Assembly (NCBI GenBank): GCA_000378865.1
Contig: KB900402.1
Span: 1,857 to 59,127 of the forward strand
DNA from: an actinobacterium SCGC AAA278-I18
GTDB lineage: Bacteria > Actinomycetota > Actinomycetes > Nanopelagicales > Nanopelagicaceae
Reading direction: 5' to 3'
DNA length: 57,271 nucleotides
Shown: positions 50,232 to 57,271 of the stretch, one piece after another
How the letters are laid out: every line of letters starts with the position of its first letter
How positions within the stretch are numbered: position 1 is the first letter of the stretch
Made by a program: the position numbers and the translations under genes
Notes under the pieces: model-generated
Told to the model about the DNA's origin: nothing
What the model saw: only the letters and a program-made list of their open reading frames with translations
Databases searched by the model: none

Positions 50232-51107
50232 ATGGATGGCTTTTTACTAATAGATAAAGCCGGTGGTATGACAAGCCATGATGTAGTTGCAATGGCTAGA
50301 AAGCGATTAGATATAAGAAAAGTAGGCCATGCTGGAACCTTAGATCCAATGGCAACTGGTGTCTTAGTTCTAGGTGTTGGAATTGCTACCCGCTTACTTA
50401 CCTACATAACCGATGGTAAGAAAGGTTATGAAGCAACAATATTTTTAGGAAAATCTACTCACACCGATGACAAAGATGGTGATCTAACCTTTACCGCCGG
50501 TCCAGATGTGGTCACAAATATAAGTGATGAGCAAATAAAAGTTGAATTAAATAAATTTATTGGAGAATTTAAGCAACGTCCAAGTTCAGTTTCAGCAATT
50601 AAAATTGATGGGAAAACTGCCCACGCAAGAGTAAGGGCAGGAGAGAGTGTTGAAATTGCTGAGCGGGATGTAAGTATTTATGAGTTAGTAATTAAAGAGA
50701 TTAGGCATTTACCTAATGCAATTGAGGTTGACATTTTAGTTACATGTTCAGCCGGAACATATATCCGAGCCATAGCTAGAGATCTTGGGGCAGTTTTAAA
50801 AACTGGTGGCCATTTAACTTACCTACGAAGGACGATGGTCTCTCCATTTGTAATAGATCAATGCAAGCAGATTAAGGATGCTGATCTAATTCCTATTGGA
50901 GCTGTAGTTGAGAAGTTATTTCCAATTAGAAAACTTGAACTATCTCAAAGTAAAGAGATCTCATTTGGCCGGGTAATTGAGCAAAACTCAAGTGAAGGAG
51001 TTTTTGCAGCTCTTGATAATCAAGGCAATTTTGTGGCATTGCTAGAAAATAAATTACAAGGCAGCCAAATTGTTGCCGCACCCATCCTAGTTAAGGGATC
51101 CGGGTAG
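50232..51107 (+). CDS. truB: tRNA pseudouridine(55) synthase
   Basis: Makes the conserved pseudouridine 55 of the T-loop in tRNAs, 291 aa. The catalytic aspartate is in the HAGTLDPMATGVLV motif, and GFLLIDKAGGMTSHDVVA opens the protein. The C-terminal PUA-like part is short. ATG 50232 follows GGTGAG. Confidence 0.95.
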   Translation: MDGFLLIDKAGGMTSHDVVAMARKRLDIRKVGHAGTLDPMATGVLVLGVGIATRLLTYITDGKKGYEATIFLGKSTHTDDKDGDLTFTAGPDVVTNISDEQIKVELNKFIGEFKQRPSSVSAIKIDGKTAHARVRAGESVEIAERDVSIYELVIKEIRHLPNAIEVDILVTCSAGTYIRAIARDLGAVLKTGGHLTYLRRTMVSPFVIDQCKQIKDADLIPIGAVVEKLFPIRKLELSQSKEISFGRVIEQNSSEGVFAALDNQGNFVALLENKLQGSQIVAAPILVKGSG

Positions 51108-51132
51108 TAGTAGGTTGTGAAAGAATAAGGGA

Positions 51133-52008
51133 ATGAAGAAGGTAATTGCGATCGGTATCTTTGATGGTGTGCATGCGGGCCATCAACAGATTATTGATAT
51201 TGCAAAACATCAAGGCGATGTAACAGTTATGACATTTGATCCACATCCGGCATCAGTGATTGCACCAGAGCGCACGCCAACCCAGCTAGTTACAATTAAG
51301 GATCGAATTGAGTTATTAAAAAAAGCGGGGGCAAGTGCGGTCGAGGTAGTTAACTTTAATAGTGATTTCTCCAAATTAAGCCCTGACCAATTTATTGAGG
51401 ATATTTTAGTTGGCAGATTTGCAGCTGAACATGTAGTAATTGGTGAGAACTTTAACTTTGGATATAAGGCACAAGGAACTCCTAAATATCTTTCTGAGGT
51501 TGGTCCTAAGTATGGCTTTGGTGTCTCTATCGTTAAGTTACAAGAGGATCGTGGTTCAACTATCTCATCCTCTCGAATTAGAAACTTAATTATTGATGGT
51601 CAGATTGAACGAGCAAATGAGTTGTTAACCCGTAATTTTTACTTAAAGGGTCCAGTTATTCATGGTGAAAAACGAGGACGAGAGATTGGTTATCCAACTG
51701 CAAACATTGGCTTGACCTCACTCGCAACGATCCCAGCAGATGGTGTTTATGCTGGCTGGTTAAGTGTTGGTGCAAATAGATGGCCCTCTGCAATTTCAAT
51801 TGGAACTAATCCAACATTTCCAGGTGTTAGAGGCAGACAAGTTGAAGCATATGCATTAGATCAAGTTGGCTTAGAGTTATATGACCAAGAAGGAAAAATT
51901 GAGTTTGGATATAGATTGCGCGACACCTTAAAGTTTGATGGATTAGCTCCACTACTTGAACAGATGAAAAAAGATTGTGATAAGGCCAGGGAATTAACTA
52001 GTAAATAA
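51133..52008 (+). CDS. ribF: Bifunctional riboflavin kinase / FAD synthetase
   Basis: Converts riboflavin to FMN and FMN to FAD, 291 aa. The N-terminal nucleotidyltransferase domain has IGIFDGVHAGHQQII, FDPHPA and STISSSRIRNLI; the C-terminal flavokinase domain has HGEKRGREIGYPTANIGL and the GVYAGW/SIGTNPTF motifs. It starts at ATG 51133, 25 nt after truB. The spacing between AAGGGA and the ATG is too short for a normal ribosome site, so the start is less certain. Confidence 0.93.
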   Translation: MKKVIAIGIFDGVHAGHQQIIDIAKHQGDVTVMTFDPHPASVIAPERTPTQLVTIKDRIELLKKAGASAVEVVNFNSDFSKLSPDQFIEDILVGRFAAEHVVIGENFNFGYKAQGTPKYLSEVGPKYGFGVSIVKLQEDRGSTISSSRIRNLIIDGQIERANELLTRNFYLKGPVIHGEKRGREIGYPTANIGLTSLATIPADGVYAGWLSVGANRWPSAISIGTNPTFPGVRGRQVEAYALDQVGLELYDQEGKIEFGYRLRDTLKFDGLAPLLEQMKKDCDKARELTSK

Positions 52009-52073
52009 CGCTCAATTCTCCCTCGATTTTAAGTATCACCTATAGCGCTGGTAATCTTGCGCCACTAAAGCGA

Positions 52074-52112
52074 GAAGGTGCGCCTTCGTGAATCACACCG
52101 AGGCCCTCGTGA
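52074..52112 (+). promoter_or_regulatory. rpsO leader hairpins
   Basis: GAAGG-tgcg-CCTTC (52074-52087) and a second stem, TCAC (52093-52096) with GTGA (52109-52112) enclosing GAG-gcc-CTC (52100-52108), sit between ribF and rpsO, ending 9 nt before the AAGGAG site. S15 is known to repress its own mRNA through such leaders, including in Actinobacteria. A fold match was not computed. Confidence 0.5.
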
Positions 52113-52133
52113 CAGACAGAAGGAGCAATACAA

Positions 52134-52403
52134 ATGGCATTAACGCCAGCAGCAAAAAAGGAAATAGTAAGTAAGTACGGCTCATCTGCAACCGACACAG
52201 GAAGCCCAGAAGCACAGGTAGCACTTCTTTCAAAGCGTATTGATGAGATAACACAACATTTGCAGACAAACAAAAAGGATCATCACAACCGTCGTGGTTT
52301 GTTATTGATGGTCGGTAAGCGTCGTCGGATTTTGCAGTACCTCGCCAAGACAGATATTGAGCGCTATAGAGCGATTATCGAAAAGCTCGATCTTCGCCGT
52401 TAA
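52134..52403 (+). CDS. rpsO: 30S ribosomal protein S15
   Basis: Primary 16S rRNA-binding protein of the 30S platform, 89 aa, the standard length. [22 protein letters not shown] and [21 protein letters not shown] are diagnostic. ATG 52134 has AAGGAG upstream. It lies directly before pnp, as in most bacteria. Confidence 0.98.
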   Translation: MALTPAAKKEIVSKYGSSATDTGSPEAQVALLSKRIDEITQHLQTNKKDHHNRRGLLLMVGKRRRILQYLAKTDIERYRAIIEKLDLRR

Positions 52404-52460
52404 ATAACAATCAGCAAAAAACTTTATTAGCTAAGAGTTTTGGTCCTCGGTAGTGGTTTC

Positions 52461-52528
52461 CGGAAAAGGATTTTCCGTGAACTTCGATCGAAGATCCATT
52501 CTCTTTATGTAAAGTGTTGAGAAATGGA
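52461..52528 (+). promoter_or_regulatory. pnp leader: three stem-loops, the last over a start codon
   Basis: CGGAAAA-gga-TTTTCCG (52461-52477) is a perfect 7-bp hairpin. The 12-nt palindrome CTTCGATCGAAG (52482-52493) follows. Then TCCATT-CTC (52495-52503) pairs with GAG-a-AATGGA (52519-52528), which contains ATG 52524. In E. coli, pnp is autoregulated through RNase III cleavage of a leader stem; a similar role here is inference. Confidence 0.55.
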
Positions 52529-52535
52529 GTGGCCC

Positions 52536-54734
52536 ATGGAGGGTCAAGATGTGCAATCAGCCGTTGCCAAAATAGATAACGGTAAATTTGGAAAGCGGGA
52601 GATCCGCTTTGAAACTGGCCGACTAGCTCGGCAAGCAGCAGGAACTGCTGTTGTTTACTTAGATGATGACAGCATGTTGCTATCTGCAACTACTGCATCA
52701 AAAAATCCGAAGGATCAATTTGATTTCTTCCCATTAACTGTTGATGTGGAAGAGCGGATGTATGCCGCTGGCAAAATTCCTGGATCATTTTTTCGTAGAG
52801 AAGGTCGTCCGTCAGAGGATGCAATCCTTACCTGTCGGTTAATTGATCGTCCACTACGTCCATCCTTTATTAAAGGCTTACGTAATGAGATTCAAATCGT
52901 TGTGACTGTAATGGCATTAAATCCAGATCATATGTATGACGTAATTGCGATTAACGCAGCATCTATGTCTACTCAATTAGCAGGCTTGCCATTCTCTGGC
53001 CCAATCGGTGGTGTGCGAGTTGCACTAATCGAAGGTCAATGGGTTGCTTTCCCAAATCACTCTGATTTGGAAAAAGCTGTTTTTGACATGGTAGTTGCCG
53101 GTCGTATTTCAGATGGTGATGTTGCGATCATGATGGTCGAAGCAGAGGCAACTGTTAAGACAATTGATCTGATTAAGGCTGGCGCGACTGTGCCAACTGA
53201 GGAGATTGTTGGTCAAGGACTTGAGGCTGCAAAGCCATTTATTAAAATCCTTTGCGAGGCGCAATTAGCATTAGCTAAATTAGCCGCTAAGCCAACTGGT
53301 GAGTTCCCAGTATTCCTGGATTACCAAGATGATATTTATGCAGTTGTTGAAAAGGCTGCTAAAGATGATCTAACAAAGGCGTTAACAATTGCTGGTAAGC
53401 AAGAGCGTGAGACAAAGCTTGATGAGATTAATAAGGCAGTTTCTGAGAAGATCACAGTTGATTTTCCAGAGCGTGCTAAAGAGATCTCTGGCGCACTTCG
53501 CTCAGTTACTAAGAAATTAGTACGTCAGCGTGTGTTACGGGATAAGGTGCGTATTGATGGCCGAGGTCTTCGTGATATTCGTGCGTTAACTGCTGAGGTT
53601 GAGGTAATTCCTCGTGTTCACGGCTCTGCAATATTTGAAAGAGGAGAGACACAGATCTTAGGTGTTACCACTTTAAATATGCTTAAGATGGAGCAACAGC
53701 TAGATACTCTTTCACCGGAAGATCACAAGCGTTATATGCACAACTACAACTTCCCGCCATACTCTGTTGGCGAGACTGGAAGAGTTGGTTCACCAAAGCG
53801 ACGAGAAATCGGACATGGCGCTCTAGCAGAACGCGCATTGCTGCCAGTACTTCCAACTCGCGAAGAGTTTCCATATGCAATTCGTCAAGTTTCAGAGGCA
53901 CTTGGTTCAAATGGATCAACATCCATGGGATCTGTTTGTGCTTCAACTATGTCATTACTAAATGCAGGTGTGCCACTTAAGGCATCTGTTGCTGGTATTG
54001 CGATGGGACTTATCTCTGATGAGGTAGATGGCAAAACTGAGTATGTAGCACTTACCGATATTTTGGGTGCAGAGGATGCATTTGGAGATATGGACTTTAA
54101 AGTTGCTGGTACAAAAGAGTTTGTTACCGCTCTTCAATTAGATACAAAGCTTGATGGAATTCCAGCCTCCGTTCTTTCAGCAGCTTTGCTGCAAGCAAAG
54201 GAAGCCAGACTTGCCATCCTTGATGTTATGAACCAAGCAATTTCATCTCCAGATGAGATGTCACTACTTGCTCCTCGAATTATTTCGATCAAGGTGCCAG
54301 TTGACATGATTGGTGCAGTTATCGGGCCTAAGGGCAAGATGATTAATCAGATTCAAGATGAGACTGGTGCAGATATCACTATCGAAGATGATGGAACTAT
54401 CTACATTGGCGCAACTGAAGGATCTGCTGCTGAGGCTGCAAAGGCGCAAATTAATGCAATTGCAAATCCAGTACAACTATCAGTAGGCGATAAGTTCAAT
54501 GGCGCAGTTGTAAAACTTGCTGCCTTTGGTGCTTTTATTAACCTAGCTCCAGGTAAAGATGGTTTGCTACATATCTCGCAAATTCGCAAGATGCATGGTG
54601 GCAAGCGTATTGAAAACCTTGAAGAGGTTATGAAGGTTGGTGAGAAGATTGAGGTTGTAATCAATGAGGTTGATCCAAAGGGTAAATACTCATTAGTTCC
54701 AGCAAATCTTCCAGAAGAAGCAAAGAGCGAGTAA
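52536..54734 (+). CDS. pnp: Polyribonucleotide nucleotidyltransferase (PNPase)
   Basis: Phosphorolytic 3'-5' exoribonuclease of the degradosome, 732 aa. Two RNase PH domains ([20 protein letters not shown]; the second with [14 protein letters not shown] and the [21 protein letters not shown] region, here cited in parts), a KH domain ([20 protein letters not shown]) and a C-terminal S1 domain are in order. ATG 52536 is preferred because GGAG lies 6 nt upstream; ATG 52524, four codons earlier, is the alternative and is held in a hairpin. Confidence 0.95.
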   Translation: MEGQDVQSAVAKIDNGKFGKREIRFETGRLARQAAGTAVVYLDDDSMLLSATTASKNPKDQFDFFPLTVDVEERMYAAGKIPGSFFRREGRPSEDAILTCRLIDRPLRPSFIKGLRNEIQIVVTVMALNPDHMYDVIAINAASMSTQLAGLPFSGPIGGVRVALIEGQWVAFPNHSDLEKAVFDMVVAGRISDGDVAIMMVEAEATVKTIDLIKAGATVPTEEIVGQGLEAAKPFIKILCEAQLALAKLAAKPTGEFPVFLDYQDDIYAVVEKAAKDDLTKALTIAGKQERETKLDEINKAVSEKITVDFPERAKEISGALRSVTKKLVRQRVLRDKVRIDGRGLRDIRALTAEVEVIPRVHGSAIFERGETQILGVTTLNMLKMEQQLDTLSPEDHKRYMHNYNFPPYSVGETGRVGSPKRREIGHGALAERALLPVLPTREEFPYAIRQVSEALGSNGSTSMGSVCASTMSLLNAGVPLKASVAGIAMGLISDEVDGKTEYVALTDILGAEDAFGDMDFKVAGTKEFVTALQLDTKLDGIPASVLSAALLQAKEARLAILDVMNQAISSPDEMSLLAPRIISIKVPVDMIGAVIGPKGKMINQIQDETGADITIEDDGTIYIGATEGSAAEAAKAQINAIANPVQLSVGDKFNGAVVKLAAFGAFINLAPGKDGLLHISQIRKMHGGKRIENLEEVMKVGEKIEVVINEVDPKGKYSLVPANLPEEAKSE

Positions 54735-54735
54735 T

Positions 54736-56007
54736 TTGGCTAGAACGGTCTTACCTAGTGGCTTACGAATAGTCACTGAAGAGGAAAGATCTGTTCGCTC
54801 TGCAGCTTTTGGTATTTGGGTCAATGTTGGCTCCCGCGATGAGACAGTTTCAACTGCGGGAGCTTCACATTTTTTAGAACACTTATTATTTAAAGGAACA
54901 AAGCGAAGATCATCTCTTGAAATTTCTTCTGCTATTGAAGCAGTCGGTGGCGAAACAAATGCCTTTACCTCCAAGGAGTACACCTGTTTTTATGCGCGGG
55001 TAATTGATAAAGATCTACCCCTTGCAGTTGATGTAATAAGTGATTTGATTACCTCATCAGTTGTTAAGCCAGATGATGTTGATGCTGAGCGTAAGGTTGT
55101 GTTGGAAGAGATTGCAATGCGTGATGATGATCCAAGTGATTTAATCCATGATCTTTTTTTAGAGAGGTACTACGGAGATACACCATTAGGACGACCAATA
55201 TTAGGAACAGTTGAGTCAATAAAAGGTATGAGCCGAAGCACCGTATTTAGTTACTACCAAAAGCGTTATCAGCCAGAGGATTTAGTAGTAGCAGTTGCTG
55301 GAAATATTAAGCATAAGAGTGTGGTGGCAATGGTGGAGGCGGCACTTTCAAAGGATGGCTTTTTAGATCAAGCTAAGAAAGATTATCAGGTGCGAAGTTC
55401 ACCAAAAATTAAAGTACCAGGTAAAGGTAAGGTTACGCTGCTTGATCGCAAAACTGAACAGGCACATATTGTTTATGGTGTACCAGGTGTTGCTAGGGAT
55501 GATAAGCGCAGATTTGCATTGAGCATTTTGTCTTCAGCTTTAGGTGGCGGAATGTCTTCAAGATTGTTTCAAGAGATTAGAGAAAAGCGTGGCCTTGCCT
55601 ATTCAACCTATGCCTATAGCCAACAATTTGCTGGCAGTGGAGTTTTATCTTTTTATGTTGGCTGTAAGCCAGATAAGGCAGAAGAATCAATTAAAATTAT
55701 CCAATCAATATTGCATGATGTGGCAGAGAATGGATTAACCCAGGAGGAGATAAGTAGGGCGAAGGGTGCAGTCTCTGGTTCACTGGTGTTAAGCCAAGAG
55801 GACACCGGCTCACGTATGAGTCGAATTGGTAAAAGTGAGTTGGTTTACGGCCAGGTTCTAAGCTTTGATGAAATTTTGCGCGAGATTTCTAATGTAACAC
55901 ATGAGCAAATTAAGGAAATTGCCCGCCAAATCCTGCCGACATCTCCTACCCTTGCGGTAGTGGGTCCATTTAGGTCTGCTAGTAAATTTGAAAGGCTAAT
56001 CTCATGA
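54736..56007 (+). CDS. M16-family zinc peptidase
   Basis: Insulinase/processing-peptidase family protein, 423 aa. The inverted zinc motif HxxEH is H45-F-L-E48-H49, followed by the VVLEEIAMRDDDPSDL glutamate region; the C-terminal half is the inactive M16 domain (REKRGLAYSTYAY). It starts at TTG 54736, one base after the pnp stop, with GAGCGAG nearby. Homologues follow pnp in other actinobacteria and are often called PepR or mitochondrial-processing-peptidase-like. The natural substrate is unknown. Confidence 0.87.
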   Translation: MARTVLPSGLRIVTEEERSVRSAAFGIWVNVGSRDETVSTAGASHFLEHLLFKGTKRRSSLEISSAIEAVGGETNAFTSKEYTCFYARVIDKDLPLAVDVISDLITSSVVKPDDVDAERKVVLEEIAMRDDDPSDLIHDLFLERYYGDTPLGRPILGTVESIKGMSRSTVFSYYQKRYQPEDLVVAVAGNIKHKSVVAMVEAALSKDGFLDQAKKDYQVRSSPKIKVPGKGKVTLLDRKTEQAHIVYGVPGVARDDKRRFALSILSSALGGGMSSRLFQEIREKRGLAYSTYAYSQQFAGSGVLSFYVGCKPDKAEESIKIIQSILHDVAENGLTQEEISRAKGAVSGSLVLSQEDTGSRMSRIGKSELVYGQVLSFDEILREISNVTHEQIKEIARQILPTSPTLAVVGPFRSASKFERLIS

Positions 56008-56747
56008 AGGTCGCAGTACTAGGTGCCAAAGGAAGAATGGGCATAGAGGCAGTAGCTGCAATTAAGGCAGCAACTGATTTAACTCTAAGTGCGGCATTAG
56101 ATCTTGGGGATTCACTAGATAAGTTAGCTCAAAGCGGCACTGAGATAGTAGTTGATTTCACTCATCCTGATTCAGTTATGAATAATTTAGAGTTTGCAAT
56201 TAATAATGGCATTCATGTTGTAGTTGGAACTACCGGCTTTGATGAGAAGAAACTATCAAAATTAAAAGATTTGCTAAGCAAGCAGCCAAAAGTTGGCGCA
56301 CTTATTGCTCCAAACTTTGGGCTGGGCGCAGTACTTATGATGCAGTTTTCTCAAACTGCAGCAAAGTATTTTGAAAGTGCAGAGATTATTGAGTTACATC
56401 ATGCCAACAAAGTCGATGCTCCATCTGGAACTGCCACTAGAACAGCTGAGATGATTACTGATGCTAGAAAGGCAAGTAAAAAAGGTGTTATGCCAGATGC
56501 CACCAAGAGTTCACTACCCGGGGCACGTGGTGCAAAGGTTGGAGATGTTCCAATTCACTCAGTTAGATCCCATGGTTATGTTGCCCACCAGGAGGTTATC
56601 TTTGGTGATGCTGGTGAGACTTTAACTATTAGACATGACTCAATTGATCGGGCAGGATTTATGCCAGGAGTTTTAATTGGTATTAGAAATGTGGCAAAGT
56701 ATCCAGGGCTAACTATTGGTCTTGAGAATTATATGGAGGGAATGTAA
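56004..56747 (+). CDS. dapB: 4-hydroxy-tetrahydrodipicolinate reductase
   Basis: NAD(P)H-dependent step of lysine and diaminopimelate synthesis, 247 aa. The Rossmann start VAVLGAKGRMG, the catalytic ELHHANKVDAPSGTA and VVGTTGFDEKK are family motifs. It overlaps the M16 gene by ATGA and the next gene by TAATG. Confidence 0.95.
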   Translation: MKVAVLGAKGRMGIEAVAAIKAATDLTLSAALDLGDSLDKLAQSGTEIVVDFTHPDSVMNNLEFAINNGIHVVVGTTGFDEKKLSKLKDLLSKQPKVGALIAPNFGLGAVLMMQFSQTAAKYFESAEIIELHHANKVDAPSGTATRTAEMITDARKASKKGVMPDATKSSLPGARGAKVGDVPIHSVRSHGYVAHQEVIFGDAGETLTIRHDSIDRAGFMPGVLIGIRNVAKYPGLTIGLENYMEGM

Positions 56748-56998
56748 TGAGTGATATAACTATGTATGGTGCTGAATGGTGTGGGGATTGTCGTCGTTCT
56801 AAGAGATTTTTAGATTCTAACAATGTTAAATATAACTATATTGATGTTGAGGCCGATGTATCTGCAAGTGATAAGGTAATTGAAATTAATGGCGGCCAGC
56901 GCTCAATACCAGTAATTATTTTCTCAGATGGAACTCATCTAACTGAGCCATCAGATATTGCTCTTAAAGAGAAACTAGAGTCTTTAAAAGTTCTTTAA
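56747..56998 (+). CDS. Glutaredoxin/mycoredoxin-like protein
   Basis: Thioredoxin-fold redox protein, 83 aa. The active site is W11-C12-G-D-C15 (AEWCGDCRRSKRFL), followed by IDVEAD and the cis-Pro RSIPVIIF segment. The small size and the W-C-x-x-C near the N terminus match actinobacterial mycoredoxin-like proteins, which work with mycothiol; that partner is inference. It is translationally coupled to dapB and converges on the next gene with a 4-nt overlap. Confidence 0.83.
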   Translation: MSDITMYGAEWCGDCRRSKRFLDSNNVKYNYIDVEADVSASDKVIEINGGQRSIPVIIFSDGTHLTEPSDIALKEKLESLKVL

Positions 56999-57271
56999 AA
57001 TATCTGATAGACAACAGCAGAGGTAATTGCTGCTGAAATAACTACGACTGGAAATGGCGCTTTAAACTTAAGCGCAAGTAGTGCTACACCAACGCCAGCT
57101 AACCGTTGATCAATTACTAGCTCTTTTTTCTGGGCAAATGTCTGCACGCCTACTAATGCACTAAGTAGCACAATTGGAACTAAAGTGTTGATTTGCTTAA
57201 CTCTGGGGCTATCAAGCCATTTTTCTGGAACACTATGGCCAATATATTTATTTAAAAATGCGGTAGTACTT
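56995..57271 (-). CDS. azlD: AzlD-family branched-chain amino acid transport protein, 3' part
   Basis: The minus-strand frame runs off the right edge; 91 residues and a stop are visible. LVPIVLLSALVGVQTF, then LVIDQRLAGVGVALLALKFKAP and VVVISAAITSAVVYQI give three hydrophobic segments with the Arg-Leu-Ala-Gly spacing seen in AzlD proteins. AzlD works with AzlC as a branched-chain amino acid exporter; azlC would lie outside the window. It is about the family's full length, so only the first residues are missing. Confidence 0.75.
   Translation of the reverse strand, partial: STTAFLNKYIGHSVPEKWLDSPRVKQINTLVPIVLLSALVGVQTFAQKKELVIDQRLAGVGVALLALKFKAPFPVVVISAAITSAVVYQIF

Overview
The window reads as a continuous stretch of chromosome from an AT-rich, streamlined actinobacterium. 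The gene order is the actinobacterial one: rodA, rne-rplU-rpmA-obg-proB-proA, then gatCAB, then ilvD/ilvBNC-serA-leuB, then xerC, rpsB-tsf-pyrH-frr-cdsA-rlmN, dxr-rseP-ispG-proS, rimP-nusA-ylxR-infB-rbfA-truB-ribF-rpsO-pnp, an M16 peptidase and dapB. Short intergenic gaps, many stop/start overlaps, low GC and frequent leaderless-type promoters fit the freshwater acI group (Candidatus Planktophila/Nanopelagicus type). That assignment is inference; no rRNA gene or other strict marker is present, and I recognised no tRNA, CRISPR array, transposase or prophage.

Layout. 1-3.8 kb: end of rodA, RNase E/G, L21 and L27, closed by a strong terminator. 3.9-8.6 kb: obg, proB and proA, with a membrane-anchored serine hydrolase inserted on the other strand between proB and proA. 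8.6-11.9 kb: gatCAB for Gln-tRNA amidotransfer. 11.9-22.5 kb: branched-chain amino acid biosynthesis. ilvD stands alone, then a classical attenuator (24-residue leader peptide rich in Val and Ile, plus an intrinsic terminator) precedes a tightly packed ilvB-ilvN-ilvC-serA-leuB-ilvE-cimA operon. The presence of cimA points to isoleucine synthesis through citramalate. 22.5-25.5 kb: a frameshifted SGNH-like gene behind a G8 tract, xerC, and a methyltransferase. 25.5-30.9 kb: translation and cell-envelope genes, opened by a highly structured rpsB leader and holding an unusual 13-bp inverted repeat around the pyrH start codon.

30.9-38.9 kb is an inserted metabolic island for polyamines: an aldehyde dehydrogenase, a PotDABC-type ABC importer, an agmatinase-family ureohydrolase, and a convergent 4-aminobutyrate aminotransferase. 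Together they could import putrescine or spermidine-like compounds and pass them through 4-aminobutanal and GABA to succinate semialdehyde. 38.9-44.5 kb holds the MEP-pathway genes dxr and ispG with rseP, a small membrane protein shorter than usual gene-calling cut-offs, and proS. 44.5-57 kb holds a TauE/SafE permease, the nusA-infB translation cluster, rpsO-pnp with structured leaders, the M16 peptidase, dapB, a glutaredoxin-like protein, and the end of an AzlD-type gene running off the right edge.

The most interesting new signals are regulatory RNAs and promoters rather than unfamiliar protein families: the pyrH start-codon hairpin, the rpsB leader, the ilv attenuator, the rpsO and pnp leader hairpins, and the repeated pattern of a -10 hexamer 6-8 nt before a start codon with no Shine-Dalgarno sequence.
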